From the NCBI GenBank assembly GCA_911728435.2, contig OU452201.1, positions 23,312,001 through 23,376,000 on the forward strand: DNA of 64,000 bases. The letters are read 5' to 3'. Origin of the DNA: Apoderus coryli (Eukaryota; Arthropoda; Insecta; Coleoptera; Attelabidae). This document shows positions 1 through 10,076 of the stretch, piece after piece. Positions within the stretch are counted from its first letter, which is position 1, and each line of letters begins with the position of its first letter. The position numbers were made by a program, and so were the translations under genes. The notes beneath the pieces are model-generated. The model worked only from the letters and a program-made list of their open reading frames with translations. It was not told the DNA's origin and did no database searches.

Positions 1-1100
1 TTGCCTCCAAGACCATAGTGACAGAACATCTCTATGTCGTGTTTTTCTAGTTGAGACTCTCTCGTCTCAATGGAATGGAATGGAATGGAATTTATGTCAC
101 TACTTCAGAATCCTCAAAGTTGTGTCAGCCTTTTATCAAAGAGTTTTCATATTTAATAAACTTTTGTATCAACTGAAACTACTGTATGTAATAAAGATAT
201 AATATTTAAAACTCAATTACGTAAATAGTCAGCAAATGTTTCACATTATTATTTCATCATGAACAATGAACATCATACAGTAAGATAATGTAGGACTGAC
301 GACTAAGAAGAAGTTATTTTCTCTAAAATGTCGCAGTCAAATGGCACTTTTTTTTGTTTTCCTCCATTTCTTTCCTAACGTCATTCCTGCTAGATGTAAA
401 TGTTTGAAAGAGCAGAATATATGTTACTTTTCGGTGGAATATTCTCTAAATGAAAAAGCGCCTTATTTACAGCTACCCTTCTTTTCTGTTTCTTTCTTAT
501 GTGCCCGATGTCATCTATTGTGAATTTTCTTTAAAATGTCAAAGATTTTTTAGAAACGCTAAGAAGTTTAAGAAAAAGCTTTTTAGTGTTACCTACTACG
601 TCTGTGTTGAATATTAACATCATTACAGAAAAGTTCTAACAATAATTGTTGTTTTGTGACTATTGGATCTCATTTTACTGTTACATAGAATAAGTAATAA
701 TCATTAACGAATTAGTTGATATACCCATAAACTAAAATCGATGCGTAATAGAGTACTACCTAGTAGTTTTACTATACCAAGCTCCGATTTCGAATGAATT
801 ACAAGAAACATCCAAGGGCCAACTATGGATGAAGATGCAACTGTTACAATGTTTGGCTTTGATGAGTTCGTACAAGACTAGTTACGGTTTTGGAGCTCAA
901 AGAACGATCTTGAGTCTTACAGGGACGAGTCTTATCAGCGGGAGCTGGAGGAGTGGTGTTAGAGAGGAAAACTTAAGTTGGTACAATAGCCTGGTTGTTA
1001 CAATCAATACCACTGACCTAGTTTTCATCTCAGACGGTTTACATAATCTAATTGACAAGATGAATAACTAGAAAATTGCAACAAAAAATGTGTGCTTATA
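1..1100. other. No gene seen; flank of LINE insertion
   Basis: AT-rich sequence with only short chance reading frames. It holds a small TGGAA pentamer run at 71-90. I could not align the segment 829-1071 to the N-terminal part of an RNase H domain, so I do not count it as part of the LINE that starts at 1111. Confidence 0.5.
71..91. repeat. (TGGAA)4 microsatellite
   Basis: Four consecutive TGGAA units read directly from the sequence. No larger array is present. Confidence 0.9.
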
Positions 1101-1110
1101 AGAAGTGCAA

Positions 1111-1804
1111 CTAAACAGATTGAGGGCTTATACAAGAAGCGAATCAATATATGTTCAGATAGCCAGGCGGCCTTAAGGGCTCTGAGAAGCCCCAAAGTTA
1201 CAACCAAACTGGTATGGGAATGCCAAACAGAACTTAGGGCCTTGGCGGACCACAATAGGGTTAATCTAGTGTGGGTCCCGGGGCACTCGGGAATAGGAGG
1301 CAACGAGAGAGCGGATTGGCTGGCTAGACAGGCCTCTAAAACCACATATACTGGCACGGAACCTGCGCTGGGCTTGTCTAAAAGAACGGCGAGGGAACTC
1401 CTCAAGTGCTGGGCCAAAAGCGAGCACCAGAGATATTGAGAACATATTCCCAAGAGGAGTATGGGAAGAGGTTTATACCTGATGCAGCAACAAAACACAC
1501 TGAAAAACTGCTATCATTAAGCAGGAGTCAGATACGAATAACTATGGGACTCCTTACTGGGCATTGCGCTCTGAGAGACCACCTAAATAAGATGGGGCTG
1601 TACAATGGGGACCTGCAATGCAGATTGTGTAATGGGGCAGTTGAAACAGCTTACCATGTAATATGTGAGTGTGTAGTTCTACAACGAAGACGACACGCTA
1701 TTTTTGGGCATGCGCTGATTGCGCCAGCAGATATTGACACCCAACACATAACTGAACTCCACAAGTTAGTGGAGGGTACAGGGCTGCTGGATTGGGTGGC
1801 ATAA
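1111..1804 (+). pseudogene. LINE ORF2 C-terminus: RNase H and terminal Cys-His motif, frameshifted
   Basis: The first part (about 1111-1439) reads as the second half of a retroelement RNase H: it has ICSDSQAAL with a catalytic Asp, then LVWVPGHSG and the downstream NERAD block with a late acidic residue. The frame stops at a TGA (1437-1439), probably a decayed Trp codon. Coding sense then resumes in another frame to 1804, with a CxxC...HxxxxC pattern (CRLCNGAVETAYHVICEC) typical of LINE ORF2 C-termini. Reverse transcriptase and endonuclease are absent, so the copy is dead. The codons just before 1111 belong to the target site, not to the element. Confidence 0.85.
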
Positions 1805-1890
1805 TATACGGGGATTTTTCACAATAAGCCCATGAGGCTGCAGTGAAACCGGGGACTTAAGTCGTACGGACCCTTTCAAAAAAAAAAAAA
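1111..1890 (+). mobile_element. 5'-truncated non-LTR retrotransposon tail with poly(A) and target duplication
   Basis: The segment carries the 3' end of an ORF2 (RNase H plus C-terminal cysteine motif), then a short UTR and a run of about 13 A that ends at 1890. The ten bases before it (AGAAGTGCAA, 1101-1110) recur exactly after the poly(A) at 1891-1900, as expected of a target-site duplication made by target-primed reverse transcription. This fixes both ends and shows that the copy was truncated on the 5' side at insertion. RNase H domains are known in I/LOA-type LINEs; the exact clade is inferred only. Confidence 0.9.
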
Positions 1891-1900
1891 AGAAGTGCAA

Positions 1901-2230
1901 AAGTGTGGTGACATTTCTTCAGCATTTTATTAAAAACACTTAGAGTCCTAATATTGCTGTAACGTACAAGTAAACGTAATATTGTTTCAAGTAACGTTTT
2001 TTAAGTGGAAATTAACATTTTCTAACTTTAGCTTTTTTTGTACTTCCTACTTCAAGAATATTACCATATAATTATAATAATTATTATTATTAATACAGAT
2101 TTTGTTTGTATAATATATTATTTAAATTTATACAATTTTAATAAAACTCGGTTTTTAACTAAATTATTTATATTTTGCAAAAATACTTCACTTCGGCGAG
2201 GAGTGAATATTATATAAATAAATACTACGT
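1901..2230. other. AT-rich spacer
   Basis: Very AT-rich, with short trinucleotide runs near 2080. I see no gene. Confidence 0.4.
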
Positions 2231-2335
2231 CAACTCCGCAATTAAATACGGTATAATTGTAAAATTAAAATTTTCAAAGCACCATATATGTTTCCGGAAG
2301 CTAACCTCCCATTATCGGTGGTTCTAACGAAGACT
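2231..2335 (-). repeat. Penelope-type terminal repeat copy (minus orientation)
   Basis: Read on the minus strand it aligns along its whole length with 2410-2500 on the plus strand: a GTTAGAACCACCGATAATGG-like start, a short hairpin ending in GAAAC, then ATTTTACAATTAT and ATTTAATTGCGGAGT. Together with 2410-2500 it makes an inverted pair. The same layout (CTGATGATG, stem, GAAA, then TGGAGT) occurs beside a recognisable Penelope-like endonuclease remnant near 11 kb, which is why I link it to Penelope-like elements. Confidence 0.55.
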
Positions 2336-2409
2336 ATTGCTATCCATCAAATAATTATTATAATAATGTTTATTTCAAAACCAGAATAAAAAATGAATAC
2401 GTAGAGTGT

Positions 2410-2500
2410 ATATCGTTATAACCACTGATGATGGCAGGATATCTTCCCGAAATAATTAATTAATTAATTTTACAATTATCAGTATTTAATTATGGAGTAA
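2410..2500 (+). repeat. Penelope-type terminal repeat copy (plus orientation)
   Basis: Contains CCACTGATGATGGCAGG, a hairpin-like stretch, CCCGAAA (core 2425-2452) and then TTTTACAATTATCAGTATTT and TATGGAGT. It is the partner of 2231-2335 in opposite orientation. The CTGATGA...GAAA arrangement resembles a hammerhead core, but with an unpaired U before stem II, so a working ribozyme is not claimed. Confidence 0.55.
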
Positions 2501-2670
2501 TTAATAAGTAATTAATTTCTTCCGTTAAGTATAATTGGCATTCTGTTAAAAGTCAGATTGATAAGTAATAAATAAACCTATTTGTGTCTTAATTGCATCA
2601 GTTAATTTTTATTTAAAAAAATTCAGACAAACCTTTTAAATATGAAATTAGATATCTATCTCACTATTAA

Positions 2671-2735
2671 AGGTACATGAATATTATTAATATTCATGTA
2701 CCTGACTGAATATTATTAATATTCATGTACCTTTA
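2671..2735. repeat. Nested AT-rich palindromes
   Basis: 2671-2703 is a perfect inverted repeat with 15-nt arms around ATT. The right arm recurs at 2709-2733, so a larger near-palindrome of about 65 bp is also possible. It may be a small fold-back element or a replication-slippage product. Confidence 0.8.
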
Positions 2736-2739
2736 ATAC

Positions 2740-3900
2740 TTGTGTAGCAATTCTTAGAATTGCAAAATTTGTCGGCCAAAATTACATGAGTCTTAATAAC
2801 TTAACAAAACCTTTCCTTCATGAATAACAGATATACAGGATCATATTTATTTTTCTACAAAACCTTTTTGTATCTACCGAGCGTTTGTGTATTTTTTAGG
2901 CTTCAATCTTTCCAACATACATACAATCTTTTTGCAAAATCAGCATCATCCTTTTTCCTACTGGTATATGTAATTTAAACAAAATTCTAAATAAAACTGT
3001 TTGATGGCTCTGCGCTTCTGCAACCTGTTTTCAAGTGTGTCAAGCCCATAACTTCAACAATGCTGCTATAAAAAAAGTATCTACCTATTCATGGAAGAAA
3101 ATGAGTTAAGCTTGATCTCCTCAAGAAAAAGTCTATTTCACCGTAAAAGGGTATCTCTTTTACTTTATTCCTATATACCAGGATTGCAACTCTCATATAA
3201 AATTCGAGTGGCGCCACATTTTTTTTTTAAATAAATACATTTTATTTTTGCTACATTGATTATTTGTTAATCTTCTACAATACTGTTTGTTGTTCAGGTT
3301 ATTTATTGTTTTGATTGTTTATCTTTTGCAGATTTTTCTTGAATTTCCTATTCCCGCATATTCTTGATTATTGCATTTATTTTTGTAACGTTCAAGATTT
3401 TTCTATTATCTTCTAGAATCCTGAAAGGCTGTGCACTCGCCAGTTCAGATTCACTCAATTTTAATGTTTACGTGCGTGTGAATTTGAAAATCGTGAATTT
3501 TTCAATTGATGAACCCGAAATACGTGTTAATACCAAATACAACGAAAACCGATCATTTTCATTTGGTTTTACGAAAAATATATATATTTGAAGTATGCTC
3601 GGCGGCTTATTTTTACTGTACGATATAGAATGTACCTAACATTTTCTCGCGTTTTACTATGATATTATAATACTTCTACGAAATCAGAAGAGATGAGTTT
3701 TCATCCCTTTGGCTGAAGCGCCTGGCTAAATATAGCAAATTTGAGTTAAGAGACAGGAAAGTCAGTTGTGGAGGAAATAGAACAATTATTGAAACATCAC
3801 CGTCACTAAATTTACAACTGGGAAGAGAATTGTCATTATAGTCTCGGTTGTTGTTTTACTGTTAATTTACAAAATAATTCTACTCTAATAATAGAATTTC
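2740..3900. other. No gene recognised
   Basis: AT-rich stretch. A 75-codon open frame at 3364-3591 has no recognisable motif and a non-ATG start, so it is not called. Confidence 0.4.
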
Positions 3901-4023
3901 ATGGATGTTACCACGGCACTGTTTTATGATAAACTAGAGGAGCTGGGCCATAACGCACGATGGAAGGCAATATCCAAAAATGTAGTCGATTCAAATAAGA
4001 ATAGAATATTGAATGAGTATAAA
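3901..4023 (+). CDS. Candidate orphan first exon, product unknown
   Basis: An ATG at 3901 opens a balanced, charged reading frame of about 41 codons (begins MDVTTALFYDKLEELG). It reaches a plausible splice donor, AAAG followed by GTAACG, at 4023/4024; read through, it stops 6 codons later. The residue mix is more protein-like than the surrounding AT-rich frames. No family is recognised and no matching downstream exon was found, so it could be an exon, an exon relic or chance. Confidence 0.22.
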
Positions 4024-4365
4024 GGTAACGGCTGCCTGGAAAAATAGCGTTACATCTATAACACAAGGTCTATCCATTCTGTGCTCCATGTATGTGATAT
4101 GGTGCTTTATAGTGGTAATGTATATAGGGATAAAATGGAAGGTTGCGAATCGGAAAATGGTGCCAATATTTTCCATTGTTTTTTTCTTATTGTTTGAAGA
4201 TTTACACTAGTATTACTACTAGTATTTTTCCGAGGTAATAGCCCGCTATATATATGAGCTAGTCTAAGATTTTATTAATGATTGTATCATAGTGGTGTTC
4301 TTGCTGATTGTAAGCAGGTTGTAATTTTATAACGGAAGAATCCTTTACGTTATATATATAATCAC

Positions 4366-5805
4366 CAGTGGCGGTTTGTCCTATGAAGCAAGTGAAGCAA
4401 CGCAGTAAAATTAATAATATTTAAGTATTTAATTTTATTTTATTGTGTAATTATTTTTCTCCATATAAAATTTAAACTATAAATTAATGTATACTTAATT
4501 TTCAACCTGCTTTACCATACAACTGTAATTTTGAATTTCGTCTTCATCTGAAGCAGGCTTTATCGTATACACCTATTTAACATACTTAATTTACATACCT
4601 ATAGGTATTTACCTCTTTTTTTATTCGTGTAATAATAGTAAAACATTATTTATTTCGGTCTCTCTTCCCTGTTTGCGACAGTTGACACCCTTTCCAGTGC
4701 TTGTGTCCTATGACAATAGCCTATTTATTTATCATACACGTTCTTATGCAGATGAAGCGTGCGTCAAAGCATTTTCATCTATAATTCAGCAACAATGGGC
4801 AACACTTGCCATTAAAAAAACACTATAAGAAGCACGCTTCATATAGATGCAGCAGAGATTTTATGTAAAATAAGGTTAAATGACAACGCTGGGCGAGTGT
4901 TTTGTACCTATATGTGGATTATTTTGATTATATCTATCTCTATCACACAGTCGCAAATTTCTAGTGCTGTCACAGTTGTGCTCTGTGGTATACCTGTGCT
5001 AATATTATTTTAATTTACTTTTCGGGAAGCTTAAAGTTGTTATTTTGAATACAAATTAGTCTTTCTATTTAGTTACCTACATATTTAATTTAAGTTTTAA
5101 AATCTAAAAAATTAGTGAACAAATTAAAAAAATATATGTACGGTTATTAATTAGTAGGTACCTACCTATTTATATAAAAATAAATGGGTAGTTACCGTAA
5201 AATATTGTTTTTTTAATAATATAATATAGTATTATAATATCTCATACTTTCATATGGAAGAAGCAAGTGGAAGTACTACACATCAGCAGCGTGAATTATA
5301 TTTACGCTGACATCAGGTAAGCGAAGTTATTATGAAAAATGATGTTTATTTTTTAATTTTAACTAAAGTTAAGTTTTTTTAATCAACACTCCTTTTAACA
5401 ACAGAAAAATCTTGTTAAATATACCTATACAGACACACCTGTTTCAGATTTAAATAAATGTATGATAAATATAACTAAAGGCAAATTTATGCATTTGCAT
5501 TTGCAGAGCTTTTAATAGTATGAGACGTATTATTAACAGATAGCATAAAAGTAATTTGATTGACAGTTTCATAAAATGTGTTTTATTTAGTATTATTATG
5601 AAGTAGGTAAATATATTCTAGATACTAATTACATTTTTTAAAGAAAAACAATACTTAGGTGAGGTACCTACTTATAAACATAACCTCCTATATTTTATGC
5701 AGTTGACGAAGTAGGGATATCCCTATTAATTTTAGCTACCTATTAAGTATATGGCTTTATTTTATGTTATGCTTCACCACATTAAACTGCCACAAGCCGC
5801 CACTG
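4366..5805. mobile_element. Non-autonomous hAT-type element with 8-bp target duplication
   Basis: The left end begins CAGTGGCGGTTTGT at 4366. The right end, reverse-complemented from 5805, begins CAGTGGCGGCTTGT, and GTGAAGCA recurs just inside both ends. The element is flanked by ATAATCAC at 4358-4365 and again at 5806-5813, an exact 8-bp duplication. CAGNGGCG-like tips with 8-bp duplications are typical of the hAT superfamily. The 1440-bp interior has no substantial open frame, so it would need a transposase supplied in trans. Confidence 0.9.
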
Positions 5806-5813
5806 ATAATCAC

Positions 5814-6700
5814 AGTAGCCTTATATTGATAACGCTGATTCTAAGCGACTTTTACTATAATACCAAAAATTTATTATGTGATTTGAGAGTGATTTCAAAT
5901 TAATATTTACGTAAGGTAGTGTGATTAAAATCAATCAAAAAAATTCTTATATTTTAGCTTAACGCTACCTACAATTAAATTTTTAATGTTAAATTATTCA
6001 GTAATTTTACTTTGCGTCGGATGGCTTCCCCAAACATTTTGAAATACCTCAACTGGCTATGGCTGGCTAAACAATTTTTAATTTATATTGTGGAGATATG
6101 CTTAATGTTTAAATTTTGTGTACTATTTTGAACACATCGAATATAGTTGTCAAAATTGAATACCTACAGTTGACATACAAGTAGTAGTATCTTAGTTTAA
6201 GATATTCTATTGATATAGTGTTAATAATTTGTACCCAGAATATGATAATGCTCAATATTTATATATTTTCCACCTCTTTTTGGACAAATATTCCGCACCA
6301 TCAAATAAAGTTTTTTCAGTCTAAACCGAAAACGGGCATCAGAGATCCGAAAAACATCTAATTCTTGTTCCTACGGAAACGACCTTAACATGATTACTGG
6401 GAAATACTAGATTCCTTATTTGTATTATTACATAATTATTTATAGCAGTAAAATTGTGTTATGAATGGACAATTGCTCAGTACTACAGTAATCTGCGACT
6501 CACATAGAAAAACAGTGTTGGAGGTCTCGCCAAGCTGTCAGCACTCGCTGATGCTCATCCTGCTCGGCTGCAAAACACCACTTTTTAGTCTGTTTGTTTT
6601 GAAAATTCTTAACACGATCTGCCAACTATATAAATACGTGAAACATAATTTTGTGGCATAGCGGACAAAATGACTGGTTTTACCTATACAGGGGATTTTA
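5814..6700. other. No gene recognised
   Basis: AT-rich sequence. A 66-codon open frame at 6461-6661 has no recognisable motif. Confidence 0.4.
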
Positions 6701-6714
6701 TTTAATTTAGCAGG

Positions 6715-6748
6715 GCCTCAGTCTAATTCAGTAGAACTGGACCGAGGC
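6715..6748 (-). other. RNA hairpin downstream of the hammerhead
   Basis: On the minus strand GCCTCGGTC (6748-6740) pairs with GACTGAGGC (6723-6715), giving nine pairs including one G-U. An inner CAGT/ACTG stem lies in the loop. The one imperfect pair is G-U on the minus-strand RNA but A-C on the plus-strand RNA, which favours a minus-strand transcript, the same strand as the adjacent ribozyme motif. Confidence 0.6.
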
Positions 6749-6759
6749 ACGGGTCGACA

Positions 6760-6807
6760 GATACTGACGAATTCGTTTCGCTCTTATTATGAGCTCGTCA
6801 GAGTACC
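6760..6807 (-). ncRNA. Hammerhead self-cleaving ribozyme motif (helix I open, very short helix III)
   Basis: Read on the minus strand from 6807: helix I strand GGUACU (6807-6802), core CUGACGA (6801-6795), stem II GCUC-AUAAUAA-GAGC (6794-6780), GAAA (6779-6776), and helix III as the palindrome ACGAAUUCGU (6776-6767). Then comes C at 6766 with predicted cleavage after it, and the second helix I strand AGUAUC (6765-6760), which pairs with GGUACU over six positions (one G-U). Every invariant core position of the hammerhead consensus is present. Type I hammerheads with short helix III are known from Penelope-like elements and animal retrozymes. Activity is inferred, not shown. Confidence 0.85.
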
Positions 6808-6849
6808 ATAGTCTTTGCACATCTACAATATCTGCCTGCAACCTACCAT

Positions 6850-7285
6850 CTACATATACACATAGTAATGCATATCCCACCATAAACATACAAAATTATT
6901 TTTCATTTATATTTACGGACTCAAATTCATTTTATTATTTATACAAATAAGTAATACAAATAAATAGGGAATAAAAAATATAAAAAATGAAACGGCATGT
7001 TGATTATATACATTTTAGGTGTAATTTTTGTCCTTAAGACACATTTTTAGAACTAAAACCGCCATCATTAGGCAAAGTAGAGAAGGTATTTGGCATTTAA
7101 ATGCTGACATTTAAATGAATTTCGTTGGTTGGTACCTACTTTGGTAAACTACCACAATGAAAATCATCATTTTGGGTGCGAAATATACTCGTACTATACT
7201 CATAAATCTTATATGCTTTGTTTCAAGTAAATCAGTGACCTGTGTTTAAAGAAGAAAGAACATGACATATTCACAAGGATAGGTT
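6850..7285. other. No gene recognised
   Basis: AT-rich spacer between the ribozyme locus and a family A repeat copy. Confidence 0.4.
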
Positions 7286-7289
7286 TGAG

Positions 7290-7715
7290 TAAAATATGAA
7301 CATATCCGAAATATTTAATAATATGTCATTGATTCAATCGAATAAAACCTAAAGCATTCAACATAAAATATTAGATCACATAGGCGTTCGAAAAGAGTGT
7401 AAAAAGGGGTTATAAACATAAAACATATTTCCTAAACATACCAGAAATATTTCGACTTGTTCTTTATAGCTTTGTTAGGATGTAACCTATGAAATGTAGC
7501 ATCATAAAAACCGGCTTACAAAGAAAGGCGTTTGTAAATAGTGGAAGAAGTGTCAAAATAAAACAAATTCCTAATATTATTCGAAATATGGAATAATTTA
7601 AATAAATAAATATCTGAAAATATAGCTTCTCAACAAGAGTTTTACGAAAAGGGTAAACGACAAAAGGAATATTCCATTTTTGCTTCAATATGGCGTGCCT
7701 CGAGAGCAACAGTTT
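7290..7715 (+). repeat. Dispersed repeat family A, partial copy
   Basis: Shares with the large array at 26.9-28.6 kb the phrases ATCCGAAATATT, TAGGCGTTCGAAAAGAGTG, TAAAAAGGGGT and TTCCTAAACATACCAGAAAT, and the terminal GTGCCTCGAGAGCAACAG. The same end occurs at about 28.6 kb as GTGCCTCGAGGGCAACAG. No coding function is seen. Confidence 0.75.
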
Positions 7716-8470
7716 ATTTGTTTATGAATTTTTATTCTGTTTCCCAAAATACTGATACTTTTTGAATACGCTTTATGTTGCTTTGACTAGGTTACTGATT
7801 AGGTATTAATAGTTAAACCGATTGAAGTTTCTTTAAGGTTTTTATTTATATACCCTTGCACATAATATTAGGTTTTAAAATTGATTTATTTTTATTATTT
7901 ATCTCTCTCTCACATACGCTAAATTAACTATAGTTTCCCAAATACTAATAAAACTCTGCCTGAAAGACAATCCGAAATCCGATGTATATTTATTATTCTA
8001 TTAATAATATAAATATATAATAAAAAATCGTGAAAAATGTAGTGTATAATATTCTCAAGCACTCTAAAAGCCACTTATCTCCACGTTTTTCGGTCGTCCA
8101 CTATCATTTTCCAGTTTCCATTTTGAAAATTGTCAATAAAATTTATATCTCTTGCCGGCAGAAGAGAAATGATTTGTACACTATACCTATTCTATACGAG
8201 TTTACGGTTTCTCATGTAAGCTGGAGACCAAAAACAGTCATAAATCATAAAATTTGTCTGGAAACTTAGCTATTAACTCTTAAGTTTGTTTCAAAATGGT
8301 TACGTTATATACCTTACCTTTATGCTCTAAAATCTCTTAGAGAATTTCAGGCTTTTTAAACAGTGACAGCTGCATATAAAAATAAGTTTTTGCTAGGCAC
8401 AGGTTAAAACTTTTTCGTAAACAGAGAGTGATTTCATTATTAGTAGCTTATATTCTAAGTCAAAGGAAAC
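7716..8470. other. No gene recognised
   Basis: AT-rich. A 79-codon frame at 8030-8269 shows no motif. Confidence 0.4.
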
Positions 8471-8639
8471 ATACAGGGTGTTGCAAAAAGTTTGTGGCAA
8501 ACTTAAAGAGGCATTGTGTTAAACAACTTTTGCATAGAGACCTCTAGTCAAAAATAAGCCGTTTTGGCTCCAGTGTTATTTTTACTTTAAAGACTAATTG
8601 TTTTAATTTAAACTTTAGTTTACTAGTTATTAGGAAATA

Positions 8640-9470
8640 CTGTAGTAAACATTGTAATGGTGATGAGGTTTTAGAACGAATTGCTGAGCAACCTAGCACC
8701 AGCACGCGTTCAATATCGATCCAAATGAATGCTACCCACCAAAGAGTGTGGCGAATACTTCACGAGCAGCACTGGGTCAATATCACCTCTACATAAAGAC
8801 ACCATTCTACGAAAATTTAATTAGTACCCAATGCGTTTAGTGTAGTTTGTGAACCGCATTTTGCTGTAGATGATTTTGTGTGGCAGGTTACTGAACAGGA
8901 CTCCAAAACCTGTGAGATAGTTTCAGTTATATTAGATAAAGTACTCTATCCTATGTAGAGGTGCTATTGACTAGCTCCGCTAGATTACCAGCCGCGGGTA
9001 TTTATTTGCCAATGGTTTTTACAGCGTATCGCAAAAGAACCGGATATTGGTTCAATCATCGGCTGCTTCAAACGTCCCAACTTCCACATAGTGAGAGCTC
9101 ACCAACAGCAATTTGGCATTAACATATATGTGGGTCGGTATTGTTGACGACTGTTTAATTGGTCCGTACATGCTTCCACCTCTGCTAACTGGTAACATCT
9201 ACTTACATTTTCCTATAGGTATACGAGCTAGAATGTGGTTCCAACATGACGGTGCACCGGCACATTTTGGCCATACTGTACAGAATCACCTGAACCAACA
9301 ATTTCCGGCGCGATAGATCGGAAGAGGAACACCGCGAAGTCCCAAGTAAACCGCATTGGATTTTTTTCTTCTGAGATTACGTGAAGCCGTTGGTGTATGA
9401 AACTCTTATAGACACCCAAAAGGAATTATAAGGAAGAGTGATGGCATTAATGGCATGAATTAATTTTAAA
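8640..9470 (+). pseudogene. Mariner-like transposase remnant, many frame breaks
   Basis: Coding sense is recoverable piecewise. An HTH segment near 8670-8780 ends in VWRILHEQ. A block at 9113-9316 reads WVGIVDDCLIGPYMLPP and then WFQHDGAPAHF, containing the second catalytic Asp. A block from about 9317 keeps WIGRGTP and LDFFLLRLREAV, the region around the third catalytic residue. Stops and shifts separate these pieces, so no protein can be made. It belongs to the same broad mariner group as the intact copy at 29 kb but is clearly a different, older lineage. Confidence 0.75.
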
Positions 9471-9474
9471 TCGT

Positions 9475-9860
9475 TTCTACAAGGTTAAATTGAAGCGTCA
9501 GATGCTGAAAATATGAAAAGACAACTAGAACAGTGGATCAAAGCAGCGTTGCGCGTTCAAATAGTACATTGCTTGAAGACATGTGTGAGTTTTGATGAAG
9601 AATTTCAGTTCACCAAAGGCTTTCGGCAAACAAATGAATGTGTATTCTTGTGAACGTACAGTTACCACCCGGCCAGTTGTTCTGAAGAAAACAGGCGAGA
9701 ATGGTTAACAAATATTCACATTCCCTGCAGTCCCGACTTATACCCAATTGATCGTGTTTGCGACATATTGGACAGAAAAGTGCCGACTCTGATAATTAAA
9801 ATTAATACAGCAAGTTCCGCACATCTACAGGTACGCGATTAAATGCGCCCAAGGGTCAAT
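9475..9860 (+). pseudogene. Second transposase fragment, Tc1-like, inside the mariner remnant
   Basis: After the first remnant, a stretch near 9690-9830 reads EENRREWLTN and then SPDLYPIDRVCDILDRKV. This resembles the SPDLNPIE...D.L.R block that ends Tc1-family transposases and should not occur again downstream of a mariner LDFFLW block. Near 9850-9900 a GDRHFE piece matches a mariner C-terminus. The simplest reading is a nested or recombined second transposase piece. Confidence 0.45.
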
Positions 9861-10076
9861 TTAGGTAACGCAGTAGGCGATCGTCATTTTGAAACCATAT
9901 TAGATTTTTTTTAAATATTTGTAATCAAAAATCATTTTTTTATTGAAGTTTTTTTTACATTGAAGAACGTAAAAACAACTTTTTAATCAAAAATGATTCT
10001 AGAGGCAGGGGCATCTATGTAAAAGTTGTTCACCACAATGTTCCCTATTACCTCCTTTAGTTTGGCGCTCCCTGTA

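Larger units (their letters stand above)
8474..10074 (+). mobile_element. Decayed mariner-like element
   Basis: Ends are CAGGGTGTTGCAAA at 8474 and, reverse-complemented from 10074, CAGGGAGCGCCAAA. Both lie next to TA dinucleotides (8472-8473 and 10075-10076). The subterminal regions also match imperfectly in inverted orientation, e.g. AACAACTTTTGCATAGA against AACAACTTTTACATAGA. The 1.6-kb interior holds transposase pieces in several frames. TA duplication and CAGGG tips fit Tc1/mariner elements. Confidence 0.8.

Noticed and set aside
829..1071. Possible upstream part of the RNase H LINE
   Set aside because: The target duplication at 1101-1110 places the element border at 1111, and the peptide does not match an RNase H N-terminus.
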